From contig NZ_QZVS01000091.1 in the NCBI RefSeq assembly GCF_003602235.1, positions 51,005 to 115,004 on the forward strand: DNA of 64,000 nucleotides. Reading direction: 5' to 3'. The position numbers and the translations under genes are program-made. The DNA comes from Cryobacterium melibiosiphilum. GTDB lineage: Bacteria > Actinomycetota > Actinomycetes > Actinomycetales > Microbacteriaceae. Positions 38,289 through 48,138 of the stretch are shown piece after piece; within the stretch, counting starts at the first letter, position 1, and each line of letters starts with the position of its first letter. The notes beneath the pieces are model-generated. The model was not told the DNA's origin, did not search any database, and worked only from the letters and a program-made list of their open reading frames with translations.

Positions 38289-38966
38289 TCAGAACCGGGC
38301 CGGCACCGGAGCGACCCGGGCATCCGTCGGTGCGCGCAAGATCGCGTCGCAGTCGGCGATGGCCTGGGTGAGCAGGGCGTTCAGGCGCTCATCGGGGTTG
38401 TTGATGCAGGCCTCGGCGATGCCCTGCACTGACACCCGCAGAATCGAATCCGCCGTGTGGTTGGTGAACTTCGTGCGTGACCAGGACCGCACCGAGAAGA
38501 TGAAGTCGTTGGCCCAGCGTTCGGCGTCGGGGGCCTGGGCGAACGCATCCCGGGCCTGAGCGGATGCCTGCCGGCTGGCACTCTCGTCGAGGGCGGCGAG
38601 TCGCCGCTCGCAGGCGAGGATGCCGACCGAGAGCGCCCGCTGTCGTTCAGCGCTGGCGACCGGAAGAGCCGCGGTCGCGGCGCGCAACGCCACGACCGGC
38701 GCGACCCGACGATCGTCGCCTTTCAGGCCGATCACCGACGGGATCAGGGGAGAGAGCTGGGAACGGGCGGTGTCCGACGTGCAGTCGTTCACCATTCTCG
38801 CGAGGGACGCGAGAACCGGATGCGTGCAGGCGGGATGATCGCTCCACGACTCGCCCGCGAGGTACGAGGCGAATTCCATGAAGCAGCCGCCGCTGCGTGG
38901 GGTGCGATGCTTGCCGCGCGAGAGCACGGGCATCAGGTCGGGCGAAGTGCCCTCGACCGGGGTCAT
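38289..38966 (-). CDS. Conserved protein of unknown function, 225 residues
   Basis: The ATG at 38966 has TAGGAGG at ideal spacing; an ATG at 39119 is rejected because no such site precedes it and the added residues look random. The protein begins MTPVEGTSPDLMPVLSRGKH and has FMEFASYLAGESWSDHP, HPVLASLARMVND, VALRAATAALPVASAERQR and RSWSRTKFTNHTADSILRVS. It is mostly alpha-helical, without signal peptide or membrane helix. I have a sense of actinobacterial conservation but no named family. Confidence 0.7.
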   Translation of the reverse strand: MTPVEGTSPDLMPVLSRGKHRTPRSGGCFMEFASYLAGESWSDHPACTHPVLASLARMVNDCTSDTARSQLSPLIPSVIGLKGDDRRVAPVVALRAATAALPVASAERQRALSVGILACERRLAALDESASRQASAQARDAFAQAPDAERWANDFIFSVRSWSRTKFTNHTADSILRVSVQGIAEACINNPDERLNALLTQAIADCDAILRAPTDARVAPVPARF

Positions 38967-39117
38967 GAGATACCTCCTACTGACGGGAATTGTTTCACCC
39001 AGTTTCCCCCCAGTTCGGGGATAAAACCAGAGCCAGTTCTGGCCTGTCTTGACCGCATTCCCGACTCTGGGAGGCCGGTGACTATCGGCCGAGAGTCGGA
39101 GGCGGTAGAACTGTGCC

Positions 39118-39483
39118 ATGACCGATCATCGCGCCCTCGCCCAGTGGATCGCCGGATACCGCCGAGCCTGGGAATCCAACGCCCCGGCCGACATTGTGGC
39201 CCTCTTCACCGAAGACGCGGAATACCGCACCGAACCGTACTCGGAACCGTGGACGGGACACGCCGAGATCCTGGCCGAGTGGCTCTCGGCCGCCGACGAG
39301 CCTGGGGAGACCAGCTTCGAGTGGACCACCCTGGTGCGTGATGAGCATGTCGCGGTCGTCGAAGCGACAACCGTCTACGCGCGTGGTCCGCGCTACCGCA
39401 ACCTGTGGGTGATTCGCCTCGCGCCCGACGGCCGGGCGAGCGCCTTTACCGAATGGTGGATGGAAGAACCCGCCGACGGCTGA
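39118..39483 (+). CDS. SnoaL-like/NTF2-fold protein
   Basis: 121 residues. [21 protein letters not shown] and [20 protein letters not shown] are characteristic of SnoaL-like polyketide cyclase/ketosteroid-isomerase folds, and TEWWMEEP closes the barrel. Small single-domain proteins of this type bind or isomerise small molecules; the substrate is unknown. It lies 38 bases before recO on the same strand. Confidence 0.82.
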   Translation: MTDHRALAQWIAGYRRAWESNAPADIVALFTEDAEYRTEPYSEPWTGHAEILAEWLSAADEPGETSFEWTTLVRDEHVAVVEATTVYARGPRYRNLWVIRLAPDGRASAFTEWWMEEPADG

Positions 39484-39520
39484 GGCGGTTCGCGCACAGG
39501 TGCAGGGGGGATACTGGACT

Positions 39521-40261
39521 GTGCCCGTTTACCGTGATGAAGCTGTCGTGCTGCGCACCCACAAGCTGGGCGAAGCCGACCGAATCGTCACCCTGCTGAC
39601 CCGCCAGCACGGCAAGGTACGCGCCGTCGCCAAGGGCGTGCGGCGCACGGGCTCCAAGTTCGGGGCGCGGCTCGAGCCGTTCATGGTCGCCGACGTGCAA
39701 CTCTACGAGGGCCGCAGCCTCGACATCATCACCCAGGCCGAATCGCTCGGGTCCTACGGCGCGTTGATCACCGCCGACTACGACAGTTACACGGCCGCCA
39801 GCGTAATGGTCGAAACCGCCGACAAACTCACCGAGACCGAGGGTTCCCTGCAGCAGTACATCCTGCTGGTCGGCGCCCTGCGTTCCCTGTCGCGGCGGGA
39901 ACACGGTCCCTCGCTCACCCTCGACTCCTACCTACTGCGCGCCGTCTCGATGGCCGGCTGGGCGCCGAGCTTCGAGGACTGCGCCCGCTGCGGCGCCGTC
40001 GGCGCGCTGACGGAACTGGGCTACCACAGCGCGGTCGTCGTGCAGCTCGGCGGCGTGGTCTGCGACAACTGCGCGCCCCCCGGATCCCCGCGGCTGGACC
40101 GCGGCACCATCGCGTTGCTGAGTTCGCTGCTCACCGGCGACTGGCCGCACGCGGAATCCACCGAGCCCCGCACCCGGTCACAGGCCGGCGGCATCGTCGC
40201 CGCCCACACCCAGTACCACCTGGGCCGCGGCCTGCGTTCGCTCGAACACGTCACCCGATGA
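39521..40261 (+). CDS. recO: DNA repair protein RecO
   Basis: 246 residues from the GTG at 39521. N-terminal OB fold ([40 protein letters not shown]), helical C-terminal domain, and a zinc site from CARCG and CDNC. RecO loads RecA with RecR during recombinational repair. An ATG at 39500 adds 7 unconserved residues; GGGGGA lies about 10 bases before the chosen GTG. The stop overlaps the uppS start (ATGA). Confidence 0.93.
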   Translation: MPVYRDEAVVLRTHKLGEADRIVTLLTRQHGKVRAVAKGVRRTGSKFGARLEPFMVADVQLYEGRSLDIITQAESLGSYGALITADYDSYTAASVMVETADKLTETEGSLQQYILLVGALRSLSRREHGPSLTLDSYLLRAVSMAGWAPSFEDCARCGAVGALTELGYHSAVVVQLGGVVCDNCAPPGSPRLDRGTIALLSSLLTGDWPHAESTEPRTRSQAGGIVAAHTQYHLGRGLRSLEHVTR

Positions 40262-41112
40262 AAGCGAAGTCCCCCCTGAACCCGTCAGCGCTGAACCCGT
40301 TCGCGTCGAAAACCCCCAAGCCGTTCACCCACAAGGACGCCGTCGCGTTCAAGCCGCTCGACTGGACCGGTCTGTACCCGCCCGCGCTGCCCGCGAAGGT
40401 CGTTCCGAACCACGTCGCCGTGGTCATGGATGGCAACGGGCGCTGGGCGAACGGCCGAGGCCTGACCCGGGTCGAGGGCCACAAGGCGGGGGAGGCCGCG
40501 CTGCTCGACGTCGTCGCCGGTGCGATCCAGCTCGGAGTGAAGCACCTCAGCGTCTATGCCTTCAGCACCGAGAACTGGAAGCGTTCCCCCGATGAGGTGC
40601 GCTTTCTGATGGGCTTCAACCGCGACGTGCTGCACCGCCGGCGGGACCAGCTCAACGAGTGGGGGGTGCGTGTGCGGTGGGCCGGCCGGAAGCCCCGGCT
40701 GTGGGCATCCGTCATCACCGAGCTGCAGTACGCCGAACAGCTCACGGCCGGCAACGACGTGCTCACGCTCACCATGTGCGTGAATTACGGCGGTCGCACC
40801 GAGCTGGCGGATGCCGTGCGCGCCCTGGCCGAGGACGTCGCGGCCGGCCGGCTCAAGCCCTCCGGCGTCACCGAGAAGGCCATTGCCCGGCACCTGTACA
40901 TTCCGGAGATGCCCGACGTGGACCTCTTCGTGCGCAGCTCGGGGGAGCAGCGCACCAGCAATTTTCTGCTCTGGCAGAGCGCCTACGCCGAAATGGTCTT
41001 TCTCGACACCCTCTGGCCGGACTTCACCCGGGTCGACCTGTGGCGCGCCGTGGAACTCTACGCCGCCCGCAACCGCCGCTACGGCGGGGCGATCGACACG
41101 CCCACCAGCTGA
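40258..41112 (+). CDS. uppS: Isoprenyl (undecaprenyl) diphosphate synthase
   Basis: 284 residues. Family signature [12 protein letters not shown] with catalytic Asp near residue 58, [28 protein letters not shown] and [20 protein letters not shown]. It makes the long-chain cis-prenyl carrier used for peptidoglycan and wall polymers. The first 45 residues are an unusually long Pro/Lys-rich extension. recO-uppS is a conserved actinobacterial pair and the start overlaps recO. Confidence 0.94.
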   Translation: MKAKSPLNPSALNPFASKTPKPFTHKDAVAFKPLDWTGLYPPALPAKVVPNHVAVVMDGNGRWANGRGLTRVEGHKAGEAALLDVVAGAIQLGVKHLSVYAFSTENWKRSPDEVRFLMGFNRDVLHRRRDQLNEWGVRVRWAGRKPRLWASVITELQYAEQLTAGNDVLTLTMCVNYGGRTELADAVRALAEDVAAGRLKPSGVTEKAIARHLYIPEMPDVDLFVRSSGEQRTSNFLLWQSAYAEMVFLDTLWPDFTRVDLWRAVELYAARNRRYGGAIDTPTS

Positions 41113-41149
41113 GCGGGAATAGTGTGGCGGCACAGACGTTGCCTCACGT

Positions 41150-41815
41150 GTGAGTAACTCCGAGAAAGCCACCCTGCCCGCTCCCATCAAGGTCGACATC
41201 TGGTCGGACGTGCAGTGCCCGTGGTGCTACATCGGCAAGCGCAAGTTCGAGGCCGGCGCGGCCGCCTTCGACGGAAACGTCGAGGTCGAATACCACAGCT
41301 TCGAACTCTCCCCGGATACCCCGGTCGACTTCGACGGCAGCCCGGTCGACTACCTCAGCCAGGCCAAGGGCCTGCCCGTCGCGCAGGTGCACGAGATGCT
41401 CGCCAACGTGACCGGCATCGCCGAGAGCGTCGGACTGCACTACGACTACGACGCGATCCACCAGACCAACACGGTCATTGCGCACGAACTGCTGCACTAC
41501 GCCAAGGCCCACGGCCGCCAGCTCGACATGAAGGAACGCCTGCTCAAGGCGTATTTCGTCGACGGACTGCACGTCGGCCGCATCGAAGACCTCGCCGACA
41601 TCGCCGCCGAGATCGGTCTCGACCGGGCCGACGTGGTGCGGGCCCTCACCGCCCACGACCACCTCGCTGCCGTGAAAGCGGATGTCGCCCAGGCCACCGC
41701 CTACGGCATCCAGGGGGTTCCGTTCTTCGTCATCGACGGCAAATACGGCATCTCGGGCGCCCAGGCTCCCGAGGCCTTCACGCAGGCGCTGACCCAGGCC
41801 CGCGACGAGCGCTGA
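41150..41815 (+). CDS. DsbA-family oxidoreductase (FrnE-like)
   Basis: 221 residues. Thioredoxin-fold active site CPWC (C23-C26) in DVQCPWCYIGKRKFE. The helical insert runs to about 165, and QGVPFFVIDGKYGISGAQ contains the cis-proline. No signal peptide, so it is cytoplasmic like FrnE. These enzymes catalyse disulfide exchange or isomerisation. Start is GTG at 41150. It stands alone between uppS and dusB. Confidence 0.9.
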   Translation: MSNSEKATLPAPIKVDIWSDVQCPWCYIGKRKFEAGAAAFDGNVEVEYHSFELSPDTPVDFDGSPVDYLSQAKGLPVAQVHEMLANVTGIAESVGLHYDYDAIHQTNTVIAHELLHYAKAHGRQLDMKERLLKAYFVDGLHVGRIEDLADIAAEIGLDRADVVRALTAHDHLAAVKADVAQATAYGIQGVPFFVIDGKYGISGAQAPEAFTQALTQARDER

Positions 41816-41917
41816 CCCGCCGCGCGCCGACCGATAATCCCCTAACAGGTGGGATTAGGTGCTGAGCCCGTGGAATGCGCGGGCAAGCGCCGCCCGATCT
41901 GGGAGACTTGAACGATC

Positions 41918-43069
41918 ATGACTTTCCCTTCCCCGACCGAACCGCTGCGCATCGGGCCGCTCGAGCTCGATATCCCCGTAGTGCTCGCGCCGATGGCCGG
42001 CATCACGAACACCGCTTTCCGTCGGCTGTGCCGCGAATTCGGCGCCGGCCTCTACGTGAGCGAGATGATCACCTCCCGGGCACTCGTCGAACGCACCCGC
42101 GAGTCGATGCGCCTGATCAACCACCATGAGAGCGAAACGGTGCGGTCGATCCAGCTCTACGGCGTCGACCCTTACACGGTTTCCGAGGCCGTCACGATGC
42201 TCGTCGCCGAGGACCGCGCCGACCACATCGACCTCAACTTCGGCTGCCCGGTGCCCAAGGTCACCCGCAAGGGCGGCGGGGCGGCCCTGCCGTGGAAGCG
42301 CGGACTGTTCCGTGACATCGTCGAGGCCGCGGTCACCGCATCCGGTGACGTGCCGCTGACCATCAAGATGCGCAAGGGCATCGACGCCGACCACCTCACC
42401 TACCTCGAGGCTGCCAAGGCCGCCCAGGGCGCCGGCGTCTCCGCGATCGCCCTGCACGCCCGCACCGCCGCTGACTACTACTCCGGCCAGGCCGACTGGT
42501 CGGCCATCACCACCCTGAAAAACACCATCACCGACATCCCGATCCTCGGCAACGGCGACATCTGGTCGGCCGGCGACGCGCTGCGCATGATGGATGAAAC
42601 CGGATGCGACGGGGTCGTCGTCGGGCGCGGCTGCCTGGGCCGCCCGTGGCTGTTCGGCGACCTCGCCGCGGCCTTCAAGGGCGAGTCGCTCACGATCGAG
42701 CCCTCGCTGGGCCAGGTCGCCGCGGCCTTCTACCGCCACGCGGAACTGCTCACCGAGTTCTTCGAGAGCGAAGCCCGGGCCTGCCGCGATATTCGCAAGC
42801 ACGTCGCCTGGTATTTCAAGGGCTACCCGGTCGGCGGCGACACCCGCGCGAGCCTCGCCATGGTCGAATCCCTCGCCCAGCTGGGCGACCTGCTCGGCAC
42901 CCTCGACGGCGACCTGCCCTACCCGGGCGCCGGTGCCGAAGGGCCGCGCGGCCGGGCGGGCTCGCCGAAGAAGACGTCCCTGCCGCAGTACTGGCTCGAG
43001 TCGCGCGAACTGGTCGGCCGGGACCGCGTCAACTTGACCGAGGGCGAAGGGGATACCAGCGGTGGCTAA
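41918..43069 (+). CDS. dusB: tRNA-dihydrouridine synthase DusB
   Basis: 383 residues. FMN-binding TIM barrel: LAPMAGITNTAFRRLCREFG, QLYGVDPYTVSEAV, LNFGCPVPKVTRKGGGAAL with catalytic cysteine, and LHARTAADYYSGQADW. The C-terminal helical RNA-binding domain has RKHVAWYFKGYPVGG. It reduces uridine to dihydrouridine in tRNA. It is the first of three overlapping genes with dgt and dnaG. Confidence 0.94.
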   Translation: MTFPSPTEPLRIGPLELDIPVVLAPMAGITNTAFRRLCREFGAGLYVSEMITSRALVERTRESMRLINHHESETVRSIQLYGVDPYTVSEAVTMLVAEDRADHIDLNFGCPVPKVTRKGGGAALPWKRGLFRDIVEAAVTASGDVPLTIKMRKGIDADHLTYLEAAKAAQGAGVSAIALHARTAADYYSGQADWSAITTLKNTITDIPILGNGDIWSAGDALRMMDETGCDGVVVGRGCLGRPWLFGDLAAAFKGESLTIEPSLGQVAAAFYRHAELLTEFFESEARACRDIRKHVAWYFKGYPVGGDTRASLAMVESLAQLGDLLGTLDGDLPYPGAGAEGPRGRAGSPKKTSLPQYWLESRELVGRDRVNLTEGEGDTSGG

Positions 43070-44312
43070 CGGCAACGGGTACAACGAACACGACGAGGCA
43101 CGCTGGTTTCCCGAGGAACACAGCTCCCGTCGCAGCGATTTTGCGCGCGATCGCGCCCGCCTGCTGCACTCGAGCGCCCTGCGCCGCCTCGCGGCGAAGA
43201 CGCAGGTGCTCAGCCCCACGGCCGGCCTCGATTTCGCCCGCAATCGCCTCACGCACTCCCTCGAGGTGGCGCAGGTCGGGCGTGAGATCGCGCACCGGCT
43301 CGGCGTCGACCCCGACATCGTCGACACCGCCTGCCTCGCGCACGACATCGGGCATCCGCCGTTCGGACACAACGGCGAGAAGGCCCTGAACACCTGGTCC
43401 GCCGACATCGGCGGCTTCGAGGGCAACGCGCAGACCCTGCGCCTGCTGACCCGCCTCGAGCCGAAGGTCTTCGGGGCGGATGGCCGCTCCTACGGCCTCA
43501 ACCTCACCCGCGCGAGCCTCGACGCCAGCTGCAAATACCCGTGGCCGGTCAACTCCTCGGTCGCCGACCCCAGCGGCCGCGCCAAGTACGGCTTCTACGA
43601 AGACGACCTGCCCGCCTTCGACTGGCTGCGCGACCAGGCTCCGCCCCGCCAGCTCTGCATCGAAGCGCAGGTCATGGACCTCTCCGACGACATCGCCTAC
43701 TCCGTGCACGACTTCGAAGACGCGATCGTCAACGGATACGTCGACGTCGCCCTGCTCAGCAGCCGCGCCAAGCACGACGAACTGCTCGCGACGATGTCGG
43801 AGTGGGTCGGCGACGACATGTCCGAGAACGACCTGCAGAAAGCGTTCAACCGGCTCGACGCACTGGATGTCTGGCTCGACGGCTGGACCGCCGGCCGCCG
43901 CGACCAGGGCCGCCTGAAGAACCTCACCAGCCAGCTGATCGGCCGGTTCAGCGGCGCCGCGGTGCGGGCGACCCGACAGGAGTTCCCGGCGGAGAACTTC
44001 ATCCGTTTTGGAGCGCACGTTGTCGTGCCACGCGAGATCCAGGCCGAGATCGCCGTGCTCAAGGGCATCGTCGCCGCGTTCGTGATGACGCGCAACACCC
44101 GCAAGCCGATCTACGTGCAGCAACGCCAGGTGCTCACCCTGCTCGCCGACCGGCTGCTTGAGACCGGCGACCAGCACCTCGACCCCGGATCCCAGGAGGA
44201 CTGGGCCGCGGCCACCGACGATGCCGCCCGCAAGCGGGTCGTCGTCGACCAGGTCGCGAGCCTCACCGACCAGTCGGCACTGGCCTGGTACGAACACCTC
44301 GTGCAGGCCTGA
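43062..44312 (+). CDS. dgt: Deoxyguanosinetriphosphate triphosphohydrolase-like protein
   Basis: 416 residues. HD-domain metal site: H65 in NRLTHSLEVAQ, H94-D95 in CLAHDIGHPPFGHNGE and the later MDLSDDIAYSVHD. It hydrolyses dNTPs to deoxynucleoside and triphosphate, adjusting the nucleotide pool. GTG start within the dusB end (8-base overlap); its stop overlaps the dnaG ATG by one base. The dusB-dgt-dnaG order is standard in actinobacteria. Confidence 0.94.
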   Translation: MANGNGYNEHDEARWFPEEHSSRRSDFARDRARLLHSSALRRLAAKTQVLSPTAGLDFARNRLTHSLEVAQVGREIAHRLGVDPDIVDTACLAHDIGHPPFGHNGEKALNTWSADIGGFEGNAQTLRLLTRLEPKVFGADGRSYGLNLTRASLDASCKYPWPVNSSVADPSGRAKYGFYEDDLPAFDWLRDQAPPRQLCIEAQVMDLSDDIAYSVHDFEDAIVNGYVDVALLSSRAKHDELLATMSEWVGDDMSENDLQKAFNRLDALDVWLDGWTAGRRDQGRLKNLTSQLIGRFSGAAVRATRQEFPAENFIRFGAHVVVPREIQAEIAVLKGIVAAFVMTRNTRKPIYVQQRQVLTLLADRLLETGDQHLDPGSQEDWAAATDDAARKRVVVDQVASLTDQSALAWYEHLVQA

Positions 44313-46234
44313 TGGCCGGGCTCATTCGCCAGAGCGATATCGAAGAGGTCAAGGCCCGCACCAACCTCGCCGATATCATCGGCGACTACGTCACCCTCAA
44401 GTCCGCCGGCATCGGATCGCTCAAGGGCCTGTGCCCCTTCCACGACGAACGCACGCCGAGTTTCCACGTGCGCCCGCAGGTCGGTTTCTACCACTGCTTC
44501 GGCTGCGGCGAGAGCGGCGACGTGTACTCCTTCTTGCAGAAGATGGACCACGTCACCTTCAGCGAGGCCGTCGAGCGCCTCGCCGCCCGCGTCGGACTCG
44601 AACTGCACTACGAGGGCGGCACCGGCGCCGCGCCCGAACACGGCAACCGCGCGCGGCTGCTCGCCGCCAACCAGGCCGCCGCGGACTTCTTCGTCGAGCA
44701 GCTCGGCAGCCCCGGCGCCGAGGTCGGCCGCGCATTTCTCGGCAGCCGCGGGTTCGACGAGGCCGCCGCGACCATGTTCGGCATCGGCTTCGCGCCGAAA
44801 AGCTGGGACGAACTGACCAAGCACCTGCGCAATCGTGGCTTCACGACCGAAGAGCTCACACTCTCCGGTCTGGTCTCCAGCGGCGACCGCGGCATCTACG
44901 ACCGGTTCCGCGGCCGGCTGGTCTGGCCGATCCGCGACATCACCGGGCAGACCATCGGCTTCGGCGCCCGCAAACTGCTCGACGACGACCCCGGGCCCAA
45001 ATACCTGAACACCCCGGAGACCCCCGTCTACCACAAGTCCCAGGTGCTCTACGGGCTCGACCTCGCCAAGCGGGACATCTCCCGCAACCAGCAGGTCGTC
45101 ATCGTCGAGGGCTACACCGACGTCATGGCCTGCCACCTCGCCGGCGTGACGACCGCCGTCGCCACCTGTGGCACCTCGTTCGGGGTCGACCATATCAAGG
45201 TGCTGCGCCGGGTGCTCAGCGACGACAGCGGAGCGGGCGAGGTCATCTTCACCTTCGACCCCGATGCCGCCGGCCAGAAAGCCGCCATGCGCGCCTTCGC
45301 CGAAGAGCAGCGCTTCTCCGCGCAGACCTACGTGGCCGTGCCGCCCGAAGGCCTCGACCCCTGCGACCTGCGCCTGCACCGGGGCGACGATGCCGTGCGC
45401 CGGCTCGTCGACTCCAAGAAGCCGATGTTCGAGTTCATGATCCGCCAGCTGCTCAGCCAGTACAACCTTGAGACCGTCGAGGGCCGCGCGGCCGCGCTGC
45501 GCTCGGCCGCCCCGCTGGTCAGCGACATCCGCGACGAAACCCTGCGCCCCGGCTACACCCGCGAGCTGGCCCGCATGCTCGGCATCGACATGGTCGAGGT
45601 GTCCCGAGCCGTCGCCGGCGCGAAGGCCAAGGCCCAGGCCGGCAACGCGCGCGCCGACGGCTACCGCGACGGCAGTTCCGGGGGCGCGGCCGGCGACTAT
45701 GGGCGGCACTCCCCGGGGCCGGGGGACGCGGCATCCGTCGCCACCATGGCCGTCGAACGCCCGTTCGCGCTCGTCGAACTGCCGGGCGACCCCGTCACCC
45801 GACTCGAGCGCGACGGCCTCATGGCGATGCTTCAGCTGCCGGTCATCGTCGGCGTCGACATCGTCGGCCGGGCCGCGCAGACCAGCTTCACCCACACCGG
45901 CCTGGCCGTGGTGCGCGACGCGATCGCCGCAAACCTCGACCACGCCGACCAGGCTGACTGGCTCGAGCGTGTGCTGAACGACGTGCCGCCGCAGCTGGCG
46001 AACCTCGTGCACGAACTCGCCATGGCGAACCTGCCCGAACGCAGCGAGAAAGAAGTGCACCGCTACGTGAAGGACATCACCATCGCCTTGATCGACCGCG
46101 ACCTGTTGCGGCAGAAGGCCGAGCTGCTCGGCCGGCTGCAACGCGCCGATCCCGAGCAACGCGAGGTCTACGCGGTGCTGCAGCGCGAACTGGTGCGGGT
46201 CGAGGCCGAGCGCCGCGGGCTGCGCGACGAATGA
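44312..46234 (+). CDS. dnaG: DNA primase
   Basis: 640 residues. Zinc finger CPFH...CFGC (C41, H44, C62, C65), RNA polymerase core with Toprim motif VVIVEGYTDVMACH (about 265-278) and FTFDPDAAG, and a C-terminal DnaB-binding helical region from about 500. A Gly/Ser/Asp-rich linker (about 445-475) separates the parts. It primes Okazaki fragments. It is the last gene of the dusB-dgt-dnaG unit; 40 bases separate it from the ABC binding protein gene. Confidence 0.96.
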   Translation: MAGLIRQSDIEEVKARTNLADIIGDYVTLKSAGIGSLKGLCPFHDERTPSFHVRPQVGFYHCFGCGESGDVYSFLQKMDHVTFSEAVERLAARVGLELHYEGGTGAAPEHGNRARLLAANQAAADFFVEQLGSPGAEVGRAFLGSRGFDEAAATMFGIGFAPKSWDELTKHLRNRGFTTEELTLSGLVSSGDRGIYDRFRGRLVWPIRDITGQTIGFGARKLLDDDPGPKYLNTPETPVYHKSQVLYGLDLAKRDISRNQQVVIVEGYTDVMACHLAGVTTAVATCGTSFGVDHIKVLRRVLSDDSGAGEVIFTFDPDAAGQKAAMRAFAEEQRFSAQTYVAVPPEGLDPCDLRLHRGDDAVRRLVDSKKPMFEFMIRQLLSQYNLETVEGRAAALRSAAPLVSDIRDETLRPGYTRELARMLGIDMVEVSRAVAGAKAKAQAGNARADGYRDGSSGGAAGDYGRHSPGPGDAASVATMAVERPFALVELPGDPVTRLERDGLMAMLQLPVIVGVDIVGRAAQTSFTHTGLAVVRDAIAANLDHADQADWLERVLNDVPPQLANLVHELAMANLPERSEKEVHRYVKDITIALIDRDLLRQKAELLGRLQRADPEQREVYAVLQRELVRVEAERRGLRDE

Positions 46235-46274
46235 GCATCCGACCGGCCCGGTCCCTACCTCGGGAGGGTTCTCT

Positions 46275-47909
46275 ATGACACCGCCGCACACCACGCCTCG
46301 CCGACCCGCGCTGCGCATCGTGATGGTGACCGGCCTCGTCGCCACCCTCGCGCTCACCGGGTGTTCGCCGCAGCTGCCCGTGATCGACGCCGACGAACCG
46401 ATCACGGTGGGCACGACCGGCACCGTGACGGCCCTCGACCCCGCGGCCGCCGGCGACGCCGGATCGTTTGCGGTACAGTCGCAGGTCTTTCCGTACCTGC
46501 TCGCCAGCCCCTACGGCACCGCCGACCTCGAGCCCGACATCGCCCAGTCCGCGGGCTTCACCTCGGCGACCGAGTACACCGTGGTGCTGAAACCCGACCT
46601 GGACTGGGCCAACGGCAACGCCCTCACCGCCTCCGACGTCGTCTTCAGCTTTGACCGCCAGCGCACCATCAACGCGGGGGCCGGCGCGGGCGCGCCGCTG
46701 GCCAACCTCACGAGCACCGTGGCCGTCGACGAGACGACCGTCGTCTTCACCCTCGACACCGAAAACGACGCCCTCTTCCCCCGGGTGCTCGCCGGGGCGG
46801 CCGGCGCCATCGTCGACGAGCAGACCTTCGCGGCGGATGCCCTCACCAACGACGACGACATCGTCGACGCGGAAGCCTTCGCCGGCCCTTATACACTCAC
46901 GCGCTTCGACCGCGACAACATGCTCGAGTACCGGGCGTTCGACGGCTACCAGGGACTCATCGGTCAGGCCCGCACCGAGAACATCACCGTCAAGTACTAC
47001 GCCGATGCGGCCAACCTGAAACTCGACGTGCAGGAGGGGAACATCGACGTGGCCCTCGGCGCGCTCTCCGCCTCCGACATCGACGACCTGCGCGGCAACG
47101 ACGCCGTCACCCTCGTCGAGGCGCCGGGCGGGGACATCCGCTTTCTCGCTTTCGACCCGAACAGCCAGCCGTTTGGCGCCGCCACGCCCGAAGCGGATGC
47201 CGCGAAGGCCCTCGCGGTGCGGGTGGCCGTTGCCGAGCTGATCGACCGGGATCAGCTCGCCGCCCAGGTCTACACGGGCAGCAAGCTGCCGCTGTATTCG
47301 GCCGTGCCGACCGGGCTGGTCGGAGCGACCGACACCCTGACCGGGTTCTACGGCGACGGGGATGGCGGCCCTGACCCCGAACAGGCCGCCGAAACCCTCA
47401 CCGCCGCGGGCATCACCCTGCCGGTCGCGTTCACGTTGCACTTCAGTTCCGAGCTGTACGGGCCGGAATCCGCGGCCGAATACGCCCTGCTCGAAGCCCA
47501 GCTCGAGGCCACCGGCGCGTTCGCGGTAACCCTGCAGGACACCGGCGCGGCCCAGTACGCCGTCGAGCGCCAGGCGGATGCCTACCCCGTCTACCAGTCC
47601 GGCCGCGAGCCCGCCTACGCCGACGCCGACAGCTACCTGCGGCCGGTGTTCGCCGACGACGCCGTCGTCGCTGCCGGGATCGACCCGGCGCTGCTCGACC
47701 TGATAGCCACGCAGGCGACCACGGTCGACGCGGGGGAGCGCACCGCCCTGATCGAACAGATCCAGGACGACCTCGCCGCGGCACTGCCGACGCTGCCGCT
47801 GCTGCAGGGCACCCAGGTCGCCGTGACCGGCCCGGACATCACCGGACTCGACGACACCCTCGACCCGTCCCAGACCTTCCGCTACGCCGCCCTCACCCGG
47901 GCACCCTAG
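46275..47909 (+). CDS. ABC peptide-type substrate-binding lipoprotein (SBP_bac_5)
   Basis: 544 residues. Signal peptide with lipobox LALTGC (Cys30). Family 5 binding-protein features: TVVLKPDLDWANGNALTASD and VVFSFDRQRTINAG near residue 110, FAGPYTLTRFDRDN, and the lobe-closing VAVAELIDRDQLAAQVYTG. It should bind di- or oligopeptides or similar solutes outside the membrane. GGAGGG precedes the ATG. No permease gene follows, only one ATPase gene after a repeat region, so the transporter looks incomplete. Confidence 0.92.
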   Translation: MTPPHTTPRRPALRIVMVTGLVATLALTGCSPQLPVIDADEPITVGTTGTVTALDPAAAGDAGSFAVQSQVFPYLLASPYGTADLEPDIAQSAGFTSATEYTVVLKPDLDWANGNALTASDVVFSFDRQRTINAGAGAGAPLANLTSTVAVDETTVVFTLDTENDALFPRVLAGAAGAIVDEQTFAADALTNDDDIVDAEAFAGPYTLTRFDRDNMLEYRAFDGYQGLIGQARTENITVKYYADAANLKLDVQEGNIDVALGALSASDIDDLRGNDAVTLVEAPGGDIRFLAFDPNSQPFGAATPEADAAKALAVRVAVAELIDRDQLAAQVYTGSKLPLYSAVPTGLVGATDTLTGFYGDGDGGPDPEQAAETLTAAGITLPVAFTLHFSSELYGPESAAEYALLEAQLEATGAFAVTLQDTGAAQYAVERQADAYPVYQSGREPAYADADSYLRPVFADDAVVAAGIDPALLDLIATQATTVDAGERTALIEQIQDDLAAALPTLPLLQGTQVAVTGPDITGLDDTLDPSQTFRYAALTRAP

Positions 47910-47910
47910 C

Positions 47911-47970
47911 CCCGCCCGATCCCGCGAGATCCCGCCCGATCCCGCGAGATCCCGCCCGATCCCGCGAGTG
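47911..47970. repeat. Three 20-base tandem repeats after the binding-protein gene
   Basis: The unit CCCGCCCGATCCCGCGAGAT is exact at 47911 and 47931; the third at 47951 diverges at its last two bases because it runs into the palindrome. CCCGCGAG of the unit equals the outer end of the palindrome, so the tandem array may have grown from the hairpin edge. Confidence 0.9.
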
Positions 47971-48024
47971 AGCAGTTTTTGCACTTCCCGGGCTCGGGAA
48001 GTGCAAAAATTGCTCACTCGCGGG
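47961..48024. repeat. Palindromic intergenic element, copy 2 (30-base arms)
   Basis: Arms of 30 bases at 47961-47990 and 47995-48024 are complementary except at one position, around the loop GGCT. The core GAGTGAGCAGTTTTTGCAC is shared with the copy at 36179. As RNA it would be a very strong hairpin separating the binding-protein gene from the ATPase gene; as DNA it could extrude a cruciform. Confidence 0.92.
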
Positions 48025-48066
48025 AGGGGGCGGTGCCGGTCGAGCGGATACCGCGGCTACAGTCGG

Positions 48067-48138
48067 ATGATGAGCTCCGTTGCACGGCCGCCCGTCCGCC
48101 CCTTCGACGTGTCCCGGAACGGTGCGGTGGTGGCGTGA
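48067..48138 (+). CDS. Possible 23-residue ORF overlapping the ATPase start
   Basis: Starts ATG ATG and ends in TGA overlapping the ATPase GTG (GTGA). The peptide begins MMSSVARPPVRPFDVSRNGA and ends VVA. It may be a coupling peptide or the remnant edge of a lost upstream transporter gene. There is no ribosome-binding site of note. Low confidence. Confidence 0.25.
   Translation: MMSSVARPPVRPFDVSRNGAVVA

Noticed and set aside
41855-43426. Minus-strand ORF of 523 codons opposite dusB
   Set aside because: Antisense to dusB and dgt; no domain seen.
44111-46423. Long minus-strand ORF of 770 codons opposite dgt and dnaG
   Set aside because: It lies antisense to clear dgt and dnaG genes, has no family similarity and reflects the high-GC codon pattern of the real frame.
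46077-48017. Minus-strand ORF of 646 codons beginning in the palindrome
   Set aside because: Its first residues are a translation of the hairpin element and the rest is antisense to the binding-protein gene.
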